Source of the DNA: CAZFHA01 sp964518595
Lineage (GTDB): Bacteria; Bacillota; Clostridia; Saccharofermentanales; Saccharofermentanaceae
Direction: 5' to 3'
Length of the DNA stretch: 64,000 nt
Assembly (NCBI GenBank): GCA_964518595.1
Contig: CAZFHA010000016.1
Coordinates: 1 to 64,000, forward strand
The notes beneath the pieces were generated by a model. That model did not search any database. It saw only the letters and a list, made by a program, of their open reading frames with translations, and had not been told where the DNA came from. Made by a program: the position numbers and the translations under genes. Shown piece after piece: positions 9,286-17,408 of this stretch. Numbering within the stretch: the first letter of the stretch is position 1; each line of letters opens with the position of its first letter.

Positions 9286-9371
9286 GGTTTGGCCTCCTTG
9301 TATAACCATTTTTTCCATTATATCAGCTTTTTATCCTAAGTCGCTGAAAGTCAGGGAAAAGTATGTTGGCC

Positions 9372-9411
9372 TAAAAGAAAAGCAGCCTCTCTTTCGAGAA
9401 AACTGCTTTTG
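9372..9411 (-). terminator. Terminator after DUF805 gene
   Basis: AAAAGCAG (9378-9385) pairs with CTGCTTTT (9403-9410). The inner arms close on a GAAA tetraloop when read on the minus strand, and a T-rich run follows. It lies 31 bp downstream of the DUF805 gene. Confidence 0.75.
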
Positions 9412-9441
9412 GGTAAAACATTGTTAATCTAATCAAAAAAC

Positions 9442-9792
9442 TTAGACTTTAGGATCTTCACCGTATTCGTTAGAACCAGCAACACCCTCTGTAGCCATTA
9501 AAATGATAAACCAAATCCAGCCAATGAAGGGAATAAAGACTACTAAGAACCAAACACCGGATTTGCCAATATCATGTAAGCGCCGAATGCTGACAGCTAT
9601 GTACGGTATAATAATAGCTAAACCGTAGATCCCGTAAATAATATTGAAAAAACCGAGCTTAGTAATAGTTGTCAACATAGTGAAAACTACTCCAACAAGA
9701 AAATTAAATAACACAAACATCCAAAATTCTTTGCGTCTGGCTCTCCCCGTAAAATCAGCATACTTCTTTAAAACACCCAAATACCATTCCAT
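9442..9792 (-). CDS. DUF805 membrane protein
   Basis: A 116-residue integral membrane protein with the DUF805 pattern: WYLGVLKKYADFTGRARRKEFW, then hydrophobic spans, SIRRLHDIGKSGVW and a final pair of spans ending in WFIILMATEG. The length is typical. A good AAGGAG precedes the ATG. The function of the family is unknown. It is monocistronic, with its own terminator. Confidence 0.9.
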   Translation of the reverse strand: MEWYLGVLKKYADFTGRARRKEFWMFVLFNFLVGVVFTMLTTITKLGFFNIIYGIYGLAIIIPYIAVSIRRLHDIGKSGVWFLVVFIPFIGWIWFIILMATEGVAGSNEYGEDPKV

Positions 9793-10015
9793 AAAATTAT
9801 ACGCTCCTTACAAAAACTTACTTTAGCAGTATTTTACCATTTCACTTAAGCCGATACAACGAATATCAACTTCTAACCCAACCAAAAATTATGAAAGAAG
9901 CTACTGGAATAATGTATAATAGCACTACAGTTAAGTTTATAAATTGTTTTTACATAATGATTATTAGATGCACTTATAATCTCTCTAAAATTTTTGCACA
10001 AGAATTTTCAATCAC

Positions 10016-10050
10016 GAGGGGAGTATCGTTTACCTAAAATATACTCCCTC
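10016..10050 (-). terminator. Hairpin at 3' end of the YcxB-like gene
   Basis: GAGGGGAGTAT (10016-10026) is complementary to ATACTCCCTC (10041-10050), with a 14-nt loop. It lies just beyond the stop of the 10061-11245 gene. No clear T-run follows on the minus strand, so it may be a 3' stabiliser or a weak terminator. Confidence 0.45.
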
Positions 10051-10060
10051 AAGTTAAAAC

Positions 10061-11245
10061 CTATGCGATTCGCTGTTCCTGTCTCCTCTGAGCCGTTCTC
10101 AAAGCAACCTGGTCTTGAGCAGATCGGCAGATTTTCCGAAAAGCCGCTTCTTCAGTCTTGGATGCAAAAGCGTGTTTGGGAATAATTTGAACCACTTGCG
10201 CTGTATTATAAATAGCAAAAAAGCCCCGCTTTTCAATCACTTGATGCAATTCAGCCCAATAAAGAGATATATGCTCAAAATGATCTGCTGCATAATAATA
10301 GTCGGGGTAAAAGCGATACACTACCTCTTGATCAATGGAGTGACGAGACGCAAAGGCTTTACCCGCCTGAACCACATAGGCCAAAGGCGGAAAGACAGCC
10401 AAGGTGATTCCCAAACCGGCTGAAATTATAAGAATCGTTTTAACAATGCCCAGATCAGAACTGCTATTTAGTGTCCAAAGAATAATACTAGCAAAAAAGA
10501 CTACCAGCAAGGCACCGGCTATACCTCTAAGTCCCCCGTAGTAGGTTTGGAAAGAGTAGCGCAGACAATCTTTGCCCTTCAAGGAAAAACGTAATTCCAA
10601 CAGAGGATTATCATCATAATTCGGTGGTGAAGGCTCTATTGTATCCTCCATGGGCAATACATTAATGCCCTTTTCCCAAGGCTTTATATGGTAACGCATA
10701 ATCTGTCTTCTTGCCGGTTCTAATTCTTTAACTACCCAGCCTATAAAAATGGCAATTTCTTGTTCTGAAGAAAAGCAGCGCCGAGGCAAAATCATGTACC
10801 GATCAATACCAAAGGAAACAATAAAACACGGTTTAAATTCTTCAACCATAATAATATCATCCCACGAGCACTGACAAGTTCCGCCGTCAAAGAGAAAGCC
10901 TATACCCTGACTATTAATTTTGTAGTGAAACGTTCTGGCTAAAAGCGGACTTTGACGAAAATTCTGCATGTGTGCGACGTACTCTAAGAGCAGAGGAATC
11001 GGTGCAAAAAACAACAGAAAAATTCCTGTCACAAGAGAAATGGAGAAAAAGGGTGTTACAGAGGGTATCGGACCAAAATAGAAATACAGGATTCCAGCAA
11101 TAAACAAACCACAGATGATCGAAATAAGAAAAAAGAGTATGGCAAAGAACAATATCCAATTCTTAGTCTTCGAACGGTATTTAGCAAAAATAAAATCCCG
11201 AATATCCTGCTGCTGTAGGCGAACCTTAAGCGCTAAAGGTTTCAT
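10061..11245 (-). CDS. YcxB-like membrane protein
   Basis: A 394-residue protein built as two related halves. Each half has a pair of membrane segments (about residues 30-85 and 240-290) followed by a beta-rich soluble part, with CQCSWDDIIMVEE / ISLYWAELHQVIE and a conserved ILPRRCF / IIPKHAF turn. That arrangement matches YcxB-like proteins, usually single-unit and about 170 residues, so this looks like an internal duplication. The start has GAGGAG upstream. Function is unknown. Confidence 0.7.
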   Translation of the reverse strand: MKPLALKVRLQQQDIRDFIFAKYRSKTKNWILFFAILFFLISIICGLFIAGILYFYFGPIPSVTPFFSISLVTGIFLLFFAPIPLLLEYVAHMQNFRQSPLLARTFHYKINSQGIGFLFDGGTCQCSWDDIIMVEEFKPCFIVSFGIDRYMILPRRCFSSEQEIAIFIGWVVKELEPARRQIMRYHIKPWEKGINVLPMEDTIEPSPPNYDDNPLLELRFSLKGKDCLRYSFQTYYGGLRGIAGALLVVFFASIILWTLNSSSDLGIVKTILIISAGLGITLAVFPPLAYVVQAGKAFASRHSIDQEVVYRFYPDYYYAADHFEHISLYWAELHQVIEKRGFFAIYNTAQVVQIIPKHAFASKTEEAAFRKICRSAQDQVALRTAQRRQEQRIA

Positions 11246-11431
11246 GGCAACAACTCCTCAGCTGGGTGATGTAAATCTCTCGGTTACTAAATTTTCAAAA
11301 TGGAAGCTCTGCTATATCCTCTGCTCATTCATCAAAGTATTACTCTAATCTTTATCAAAGCAGTCAGGATTTATTCTTCAATGCAAAATTAATTGTATAC
11401 GCTTTTACGATAAAATGCAACTGACAGTCCT

Positions 11432-11475
11432 AAAAAGCCTGGCTTTTCCTAAAATCAGGCCAAGCCAGGCTTTTT
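11432..11475 (-). terminator. Strong terminator after the GH13 gene
   Basis: A perfect 14-bp inverted repeat: AAAAAGCCTGGCTT (11432-11445) and its complement (11462-11475), with A/T runs on both flanks. It lies 15 bp beyond the stop codon of the alpha-glucosidase gene and could work on either strand. Confidence 0.88.
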
Positions 11476-11489
11476 ATACCTGATCCAGA

Positions 11490-13178
11490 TTAGACCTCAA
11501 GATAGACTCTACCCTCGTAAGGTTCCAGCCAATTGGCCTGAGAATGATCCGGATAATTATCCAGAAGCAACTCTCCTCTACCTGCCATAGTCTGTACATA
11601 AGCAGGTAAATCGGCTTTATCCTTAGAGAAATTACAAAGAACCCACAGGCATTTCCCCTGCCACTTTCGGGTATATATAAATAGCTGTGGATGGTTTTCA
11701 GAGCGATCTTCATAAGAGCCATAAACAATGATTTTGTATTCATGACGAAGGGCGATCAATTTTTGATAAAAATAAAAAATAGAATCGGGATTCTTCAGCT
11801 GAGCTTCGGCATTGAGCCAGGTATAGTTCGGATTCACTGTCATCCAGGGCTTGCCTTCCGAAAAACCTGCGGAATTGTCATTGTTCCACTGCATAGGCGT
11901 TCTAGCATTGTCTCGGCTCTTATAACGTAAATAATTTAAAGCCTGATCCTCAGGTACAGCTCTGTCCTCCACTAATTCTTTCCAAGCATTTCTACTTTCC
12001 AAATCTAAAAAAGCTTCTGGCCCATCAAATTGCGTATTGGTCATACCCAGCTCTTCACCTTGATAAATATAAGGAGTCCCTTGCAGCATATGCAAACAAA
12101 GACCCAAAAGCTTGGCTGATTTCTCCCAGAAAAGCGGCGTTGAGTCATCGCCAAAGCGAGAGACTGCCCGAGGCTGGTCATGATTATTCCAGTAAAGGCT
12201 ATTCCAACCCTTACCATCTAATCCTACCTGCCATTTACTGATACACTGACGCAAAGAAGCTAAGGAAACTTTCTCCTGATTCCACTTGCCATAAACGCCC
12301 TGATCTAGATCCATCATCTCAAATTGAAAAACCATGTTTAGCTCATTTTCCTCAAAACCCGTATAGCGAATAGCTTCAGCTACAGATACATCAGGTGTCT
12401 CCCCCACCGTCATAACATCTCGATGCGATAAAGTTCTTTGGTGCATTTCTTTTAAATATTCATGAATTCGAGGCCCATTAGCCACATGAGGGAAAAAATT
12501 ACCATAAAGCTGGTCTTTCTCCCTAAGTCCATCCGGCAAAGTCGGCTCTTTGGAAATCAGATTAATTACATCCATGCGGAAGCCATCTATGCCCATATCC
12601 AGCCAGTAATTCATCATTTGATAAATTTCCTCACGCAAGTCAGGATTCTCCCAATTCAGATCCGGTTGTTTTTTTGAAAACAAATGAAGGTAGTACATCT
12701 CTGTACTTTCATCGTACTCCCAAGCCGAGCCACCAAAGACACCACCCCAATTGTTAGGCGGAACTTTTTGCCCATCAATTACTTTTCCTGAACGCCAAAT
12801 ATAGTAGTCTCTATAAGAGCTCTTTATATCATGACGGCTACTGCTAAACCAAAAATGCTCATCAGAGGTATGGTTTACCACTAGATCCATAATAACTTTT
12901 AGCCCCCGCTGGTGGGCCTGCTCTAAAAACCCTTGAAAGTCATCTAATGTGCCAAAATCAGCCATAATTGTTCTGTAATCACTAATGTCATAACCATTAT
13001 CATCGTTGGGAGACTGATAAATTGGACAAAGCCAAATTACATCTACCCCCAGTTCTTTTATGTAATCAAGACGAGACATAATTCCCCGCAAATCACCAAT
13101 ACCGTCCCCATTACTATCTTGAAAACTTCGGGGATAAATTTGATATACAACGGCCTCTTGCCACCAAGACTTATGCAT
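11490..13178 (-). CDS. GH13 alpha-glucosidase (oligo-1,6-glucosidase-like)
   Basis: A 562-residue cytoplasmic enzyme of the oligo-1,6-glucosidase/trehalose-6-phosphate hydrolase group of GH13. The four conserved regions are visible: MDLVVNHTS; GFRMDVINLI with the nucleophile Asp; VGETPDVS with the acid/base Glu; and NNHDQPR with the transition-state Asp. There is no signal peptide. The ATG at 13178 follows AAAGGAG by 8 bp; the open frame continues upstream but without initiation signals. It stands alone between terminators. A pair of palindromic sites overlaps its probable promoter. The substrate is an alpha-glucoside such as isomaltose, trehalose-6-P or sucrose; the exact one is unresolved. 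Confidence 0.92.
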   Translation of the reverse strand: MHKSWWQEAVVYQIYPRSFQDSNGDGIGDLRGIMSRLDYIKELGVDVIWLCPIYQSPNDDNGYDISDYRTIMADFGTLDDFQGFLEQAHQRGLKVIMDLVVNHTSDEHFWFSSSRHDIKSSYRDYYIWRSGKVIDGQKVPPNNWGGVFGGSAWEYDESTEMYYLHLFSKKQPDLNWENPDLREEIYQMMNYWLDMGIDGFRMDVINLISKEPTLPDGLREKDQLYGNFFPHVANGPRIHEYLKEMHQRTLSHRDVMTVGETPDVSVAEAIRYTGFEENELNMVFQFEMMDLDQGVYGKWNQEKVSLASLRQCISKWQVGLDGKGWNSLYWNNHDQPRAVSRFGDDSTPLFWEKSAKLLGLCLHMLQGTPYIYQGEELGMTNTQFDGPEAFLDLESRNAWKELVEDRAVPEDQALNYLRYKSRDNARTPMQWNNDNSAGFSEGKPWMTVNPNYTWLNAEAQLKNPDSIFYFYQKLIALRHEYKIIVYGSYEDRSENHPQLFIYTRKWQGKCLWVLCNFSKDKADLPAYVQTMAGRGELLLDNYPDHSQANWLEPYEGRVYLEV

Positions 13179-13249
13179 ATGAGTCTCCTTTCTAATTCGC
13201 CACAATAGTAGCCTAAAACCTAGGCCTTTACTTAAATAGGTATAACTAT

Positions 13250-13277
13250 ATCTTAGCCTATCTTTTCGAAAACACAA
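13250..13277 (-). promoter_or_regulatory. Putative promoter of the GH13 gene
   Basis: On the minus strand TTGTGT (complement of 13272-13277), a 16-bp spacer and TAAGAT (complement of 13250-13255). One TTTTCGAAAA palindrome fills the start of the spacer, an ideal position for a repressor. Confidence 0.5.
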
Positions 13278-13314
13278 GATTGAAAGATGTCATATTCGCA
13301 ATCATTTTCGAAAA
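13263..13314. promoter_or_regulatory. Paired palindromic operators TTTTCGAAAA
   Basis: Two identical 10-bp palindromes at 13263-13272 and 13305-13314, exactly 42 bp apart (about four helical turns). The second extends to ATTTTCGAAAAT. The proximal copy overlaps the putative GH13 promoter. CG-centred palindromes are typical of LacI-family repressors, and the spacing suits a looped or cooperative complex. No LacI gene lies in the window. Confidence 0.55.
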
Positions 13315-13445
13315 TATAGTTGTGATTTTACGGGCACTCTAGACTACGTTTTCCAACTAACAAAATAAATGAACAAAATCTAGCTAATTGCAGCCTTCCA
13401 CCCTAGGCAAAACGGAAAAAACATCGGGCTTTCTCTACTTTATTA

Positions 13446-13454
13446 TGGTAGAAT
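13446..13454 (+). promoter_or_regulatory. Extended -10 promoter of the rha-linked araC gene
   Basis: TGGTAGAAT fits TGnTATAAT with one hexamer mismatch. It lies 28 bp upstream of the ATG at 13483. No good -35 is seen. Confidence 0.4.
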
Positions 13455-13482
13455 AGAACAAAAAAATGTCAGGTATAGCCAT

Positions 13483-14478
13483 ATGAATGCAACTCTACTC
13501 AAAGCTCTAGCTGAAATTACAGAAGAGGAACGGGCTCTTTTAGAAGGTAAGCCTGTGGATTTAAGTGCTTATGGTGCCGAAGGCATCGCCGTCATTGATA
13601 GTGAAAAAATGCTTGCCAAAGGAAACCTAATAACCATTCGGCCTCACACGCGCTTCGCAAGCTTTCCCTGCCATAGTCATAACTATATTGAAATCATGTA
13701 TATGTGCCAAGGACAAACCAAGCATCTAATTCATGGCCAGATCCCTGTACTGTTAGAAGCTGGAGACCTGCTTTTTCTAAATCCTCACGCCACCCACCAA
13801 ATTGACCGAGCCGACCATATGGATATTGCTATTAATTTTTTAGTTTTACCGGAATTTTTCGATACAGCCTTTAACATGATTGGTCAAAACAATGTTATCA
13901 GCCGATTTTTGACCAGTAGTTTACGAAAAGATGGTGGCGACACCAGTTATTTGCACTTTCAAGTGGCTGATATTCTACCGATTCAGAATTTAATCGAAAA
14001 TTTGGCTTTCAGCCTAATCCAGGAGCACCCGCGTCACTCCTTAATCAATCAAACCACCATGGGGCTCTTGCTTTTACAACTGTTAAATCATACCGACTGC
14101 TTAAAAGAGAGTCCCTCTTCCCCCCCCTTCGATGGATTAACCGATGCACTACTAAGGGAAATTAATGAAAATTATCGCACCATCAGCCTAAACCACTTTG
14201 CTCAAAAGCATCGGGTTTCGCCAGCTTATGTAAGCCGTCGCATTCACGAAACTACCGGATGCACCTACACCGAATTACTTAAGCGCAAACGCTTAAAGCG
14301 AAGCGTTCAACTACTACTGATGTCCGACTTGCCCGTTCAGGATATTATTGAGGCGGTAGGTTATGATAACAGTAGTTACTTTTATCGGATTTTCAAAAGA
14401 CAGTTTCAACTCAGCCCCAGAGCCTATCGCAAAAATATGGCTGAGGCGACAGACTGTCCAGAAACAAAATCCCCCTAA
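13483..14478 (+). CDS. AraC-family regulator, probable activator of rhaBA
   Basis: A 331-residue regulator. A cupin-type ligand domain (about 50-130) contains FPCHSHNYIEIMYM and FLNPHATHQID. The C-terminal AraC DNA-binding domain (about 225-320) contains VGYDNSSYFYRIFKRQFQLSPRAYR. It is 102 bp upstream of rhaB on the same strand, so control of L-rhamnose catabolism in the manner of RhaR/RhaS is the natural inference. It is separated from rhaB by a weak hairpin and a promoter with a good -10 but poor -35, as expected for an activator-dependent promoter. Confidence 0.85.
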   Translation: MNATLLKALAEITEEERALLEGKPVDLSAYGAEGIAVIDSEKMLAKGNLITIRPHTRFASFPCHSHNYIEIMYMCQGQTKHLIHGQIPVLLEAGDLLFLNPHATHQIDRADHMDIAINFLVLPEFFDTAFNMIGQNNVISRFLTSSLRKDGGDTSYLHFQVADILPIQNLIENLAFSLIQEHPRHSLINQTTMGLLLLQLLNHTDCLKESPSSPPFDGLTDALLREINENYRTISLNHFAQKHRVSPAYVSRRIHETTGCTYTELLKRKRLKRSVQLLLMSDLPVQDIIEAVGYDNSSYFYRIFKRQFQLSPRAYRKNMAEATDCPETKSP

Positions 14479-14485
14479 AGAGTTA

Positions 14486-14523
14486 AATAAGGACGGTTTA
14501 TTTCTGCAAAATATGTCCTTATT
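14486..14523 (+). terminator. Weak hairpin between araC and rhaB
   Basis: AATAAGGAC (14486-14494) is complementary to GTCCTTATT (14515-14523), loop 20 nt, followed by TTATTG. It may partly terminate araC transcription before the separate rhaB promoter. Confidence 0.4.
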
Positions 14524-14541
14524 TTATTGCCTCTCACTCCA

Positions 14542-14547
14542 TATAAT
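14542..14547 (+). promoter_or_regulatory. -10 element of the rhaB promoter
   Basis: Consensus TATAAT 34 bp upstream of the rhaB start. The -35 position (about 14519-14524) reads TTATTT, a poor match, consistent with dependence on an activator. An AGAAAGGAG ribosome binding site follows. Confidence 0.45.
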
Positions 14548-14580
14548 AGTGTTTGAGGCTGACAGAAAGGAGTTATATCT

Positions 14581-15996
14581 ATGAAGTATTACTTAGCTAT
14601 TGACATTGGAGCTTCCAGCGGCCGACATATCCTTGGATCTAAAGAAGATGGTAAGATTGTCTTGGAAGAGGTTTATCGTTTTGATAACAATTTAGAGACG
14701 AAAAACAACCACTTGTGCTGGAATGTAGACGAACTTTTTCACCATATTGTAGCGGGGATAAAGGCCTGTAAAGAAATAGGCAAGATTCCTGATACTATTG
14801 GCATTGACACTTGGGGAGTAGATTTTATTCTGCTGGACGAGCAGGATCAGATTTTAGGTGACACCATAGCCTATCGAGACTCCCGTACTAAAGGAATGGA
14901 TACTGTACTGAATGCTATAGTACCAGAAACAGAGCTCTATAGCTTAACCGGTATCCAAAAACAGCTTTACAACAGTATTTATCAACTTCTTGCCATCAAG
15001 AAAAGAACACCTGAACTTCTTGACGAAGCCAGAGCACTACTTTTTATGCCGGAGTACTTTAACTTCCGCCTGACGGGATGTAAAAAAAATGAATACACCA
15101 ATGCTACCACCTCAGGGCTGGTAAATGCCGAGAGCAAAAACTGGGATACCAGCTTGATAGAACGTTTAGGCCTGCCAAAAGTACTGTTTAACGCTGGTCT
15201 TAACCCTCCGGGAACGGTTGTAGGCTCTCTCAGTCCGGAAATTCAAGCCCAAGTAGGTTTTCAAAGCACGGTAATTTTACCCGCTACCCACGATACCGGT
15301 TCAGCCTTTCTGGCAGTTCCAGCCCGAGATGATAATGCGGTCTATATCAGTTCCGGAACTTGGAGTTTGTTAGGAGTCGAGAATAATCATCCTATTACCA
15401 GCGAAGAGAGTCGCCTTCGTAATTTTACCAATGAAGGTGGGTATAATTACCGCTACCGTTTCCTAAAAAATATTATGGGACTTTGGATGATCCAATCTAT
15501 CCGGCGTAATCTGGATAAAAAATATAGCTTCGCCCAGCTAGAGGAAATGGCTCGTGAAGCTAAAAGCTTTACGTCAGTAGTTGATCCTGACGATCTGTCC
15601 TTTTTCGCCCCTGAAAGCATGATTGAAGCGGTCAAAACCTTTTGTCAAAAAAGTGGTCAACCTGTTCCTCAGACCATTGGGGAAACTGTCCAATGTGTCT
15701 ATAACAGTCTTTGCAAAAGCTATACTAAGTCCATTAAAGAGTTGGAAAAAATTTCCGGTAAAACCTTCACTAGCATTAATATTGTAGGCGGAGGCAGTAA
15801 AGATGTCTATCTCAACGCCTTAACTGCCAGATCCACAGGCTTACCGGTTTTTGCCGGACCTACAGAAGGAACCGCGCTGGGCAACATCATGGCACAAATG
15901 ATTGCCGGTGGAGATTTCCATGATTTAGCAGCGGCAAGAGCCGCAATAAGCAAGAGTTTCACCATAAAAATTTTCGAACCTCAGGAAGCTGTTTAA
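14581..15996 (+). CDS. rhaB: Rhamnulokinase
   Basis: A 471-residue FGGY kinase that phosphorylates L-rhamnulose. The N-terminal AIDIGASSGRHILG is the rhamnulokinase version of the phosphate-1 loop. GIDTWGVDFILLD and ATHDTGSAFLAVPA are also characteristic, and NIVGGGSKDVYLN is the adenosine motif. It is followed 33 bp later by the rhamnose isomerase gene with its own ribosome binding site. The pathway aldolase (RhaD) is not in the window. Confidence 0.95.
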   Translation: MKYYLAIDIGASSGRHILGSKEDGKIVLEEVYRFDNNLETKNNHLCWNVDELFHHIVAGIKACKEIGKIPDTIGIDTWGVDFILLDEQDQILGDTIAYRDSRTKGMDTVLNAIVPETELYSLTGIQKQLYNSIYQLLAIKKRTPELLDEARALLFMPEYFNFRLTGCKKNEYTNATTSGLVNAESKNWDTSLIERLGLPKVLFNAGLNPPGTVVGSLSPEIQAQVGFQSTVILPATHDTGSAFLAVPARDDNAVYISSGTWSLLGVENNHPITSEESRLRNFTNEGGYNYRYRFLKNIMGLWMIQSIRRNLDKKYSFAQLEEMAREAKSFTSVVDPDDLSFFAPESMIEAVKTFCQKSGQPVPQTIGETVQCVYNSLCKSYTKSIKELEKISGKTFTSINIVGGGSKDVYLNALTARSTGLPVFAGPTEGTALGNIMAQMIAGGDFHDLAAARAAISKSFTIKIFEPQEAV

Positions 15997-16029
15997 AGCA
16001 ATTTTTTAGCACACCCATAAGGAGAAACT

Positions 16030-17277
16030 ATGAGTCAACGATTTACAGAAGCCAAAGCACGTTACCAAGAGTTGGGCGTTGATGTGGATGCCGCCCTAGC
16101 GGCCATTGCTTCGACCCCCATTAGCATCCATTGCTGGCAGGGAGATGATGTAACCGGTTTTGAAAAAAGCACCGATAGTTTAAGCGGCGGTATCCAAGCC
16201 ACCGGTAATTATCCCGGCAAGGCTCGTACCCCGGAAGAATTAATGGCGGACTTTAGCAAAGCCATCAGCCTAATTCCCGGTCCTAAAAGAATTAACCTCC
16301 ATGCCTGTTATGGTATTTTTAACCAGCAGAAAATAGACCGTGACCAGATCACCTTTGAGCAATTTATTCCTTGGGTTGACTTTGCCCAAAAGCATAATCT
16401 GGGTATTGATTTTAATCCTACATTCTTTAGCCACCCTCTAGCTGCCGATGGGCTTACCCTCTCACATCCTAAGGAAGAGATTCGCTCCTTCTGGATTCGT
16501 CACGGCATTGCCTGCCGTCAGATTTCAGCTCAGATAGCTGCTGCGCTAGGCAGCCCCGTACTTTGTAATGTATGGATTCCAGACGGATATAAGGATGTTC
16601 CCGCCGATAGGCTTTCCCCGCGCCTACGGCTGATTGATAGCTTGGATCAAATTTTTTCAGAGAAACTTCCGGGGGTTATTGATTGTGTAGAAAGTAAAGT
16701 CTTTGGCATCGGGGTGGAATCTTATACCGTAGGCAGTAACGAGTTTTACCTCAGCTATGCGGCTTCCCGACCGGGAGTCTATAATCTCTTAGACAATGGT
16801 CACTATCACCCTACAGAAATGGTTAGTGATAAGATTCCTAGTCTTTTGGCCTTTTTTGATAAAATTCCCTTGCATGTAACCCGTCCCGTTCGCTGGGATT
16901 CTGATCATGTGGTACGTTTGGAGGATGAGCTTAAAGAAATCGCCCGAGAAATCGTCCGGTGTCAGGCCTTAGACAAAGTTTTAATTGGTCTGGACTTCTT
17001 TGATGCTTCCATTAACCGGATTGCCGCCTGGGTAATGGGTACCCGCAATATGCAAAAAGCTCTTCTGGCAGCGTTATTAGAGCCTCACCAAAAGCTAAAA
17101 GCCTTGCAGGATGCCGGGAAATTCACCGAGCTTATGATGCTACAGGAAGAACTCAAACTCTATCCCTTGGGTGATATTTGGGAGCATTACTGTGAAAGTC
17201 AAAAAGTTCCAGCTAGCCTAGGTTGGTTCTCCCAAGTAGAAGACTACGAGAAAGATGTTCTTTCGAAACGCATCTAA
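16030..17277 (+). CDS. rhaA: L-rhamnose isomerase
   Basis: A 415-residue enzyme converting L-rhamnose to L-rhamnulose. It is recognisable throughout: ISIHCWQGDDVTGFE near the N-terminus, GIDFNPTFFSHP, the metal-site region SKVFGIGVESYTVGS, LDNGHYHPTE and RPVRWDSDHVV. Length and domain coverage are those of the RhaA family. AAGGAG precedes the ATG, and a strong terminator lies 54 bp after the stop. It completes a two-gene rhaBA operon under the AraC gene upstream. Confidence 0.96.
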   Translation: MSQRFTEAKARYQELGVDVDAALAAIASTPISIHCWQGDDVTGFEKSTDSLSGGIQATGNYPGKARTPEELMADFSKAISLIPGPKRINLHACYGIFNQQKIDRDQITFEQFIPWVDFAQKHNLGIDFNPTFFSHPLAADGLTLSHPKEEIRSFWIRHGIACRQISAQIAAALGSPVLCNVWIPDGYKDVPADRLSPRLRLIDSLDQIFSEKLPGVIDCVESKVFGIGVESYTVGSNEFYLSYAASRPGVYNLLDNGHYHPTEMVSDKIPSLLAFFDKIPLHVTRPVRWDSDHVVRLEDELKEIAREIVRCQALDKVLIGLDFFDASINRIAAWVMGTRNMQKALLAALLEPHQKLKALQDAGKFTELMMLQEELKLYPLGDIWEHYCESQKVPASLGWFSQVEDYEKDVLSKRI

Positions 17278-17330
17278 AAATTTGCCTGCAATGGCATTTA
17301 CTAGCCAGGTTTAATCTAGATAAAATTTCA

Positions 17331-17361
17331 GGGAGGTTGCCTCAGAGGGAACCTCCCTTTT
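17331..17361 (+). terminator. Terminator of the rhaBA operon
   Basis: GGGAGGTT (17331-17338) pairs with AACCTCCC (17350-17357), with TTTT following directly. Confidence 0.85.
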
Positions 17362-17408
17362 CTATTGCAAGGGTAATACAAACTTTATCTAAAAAAAGCA
17401 ATCGTAAA

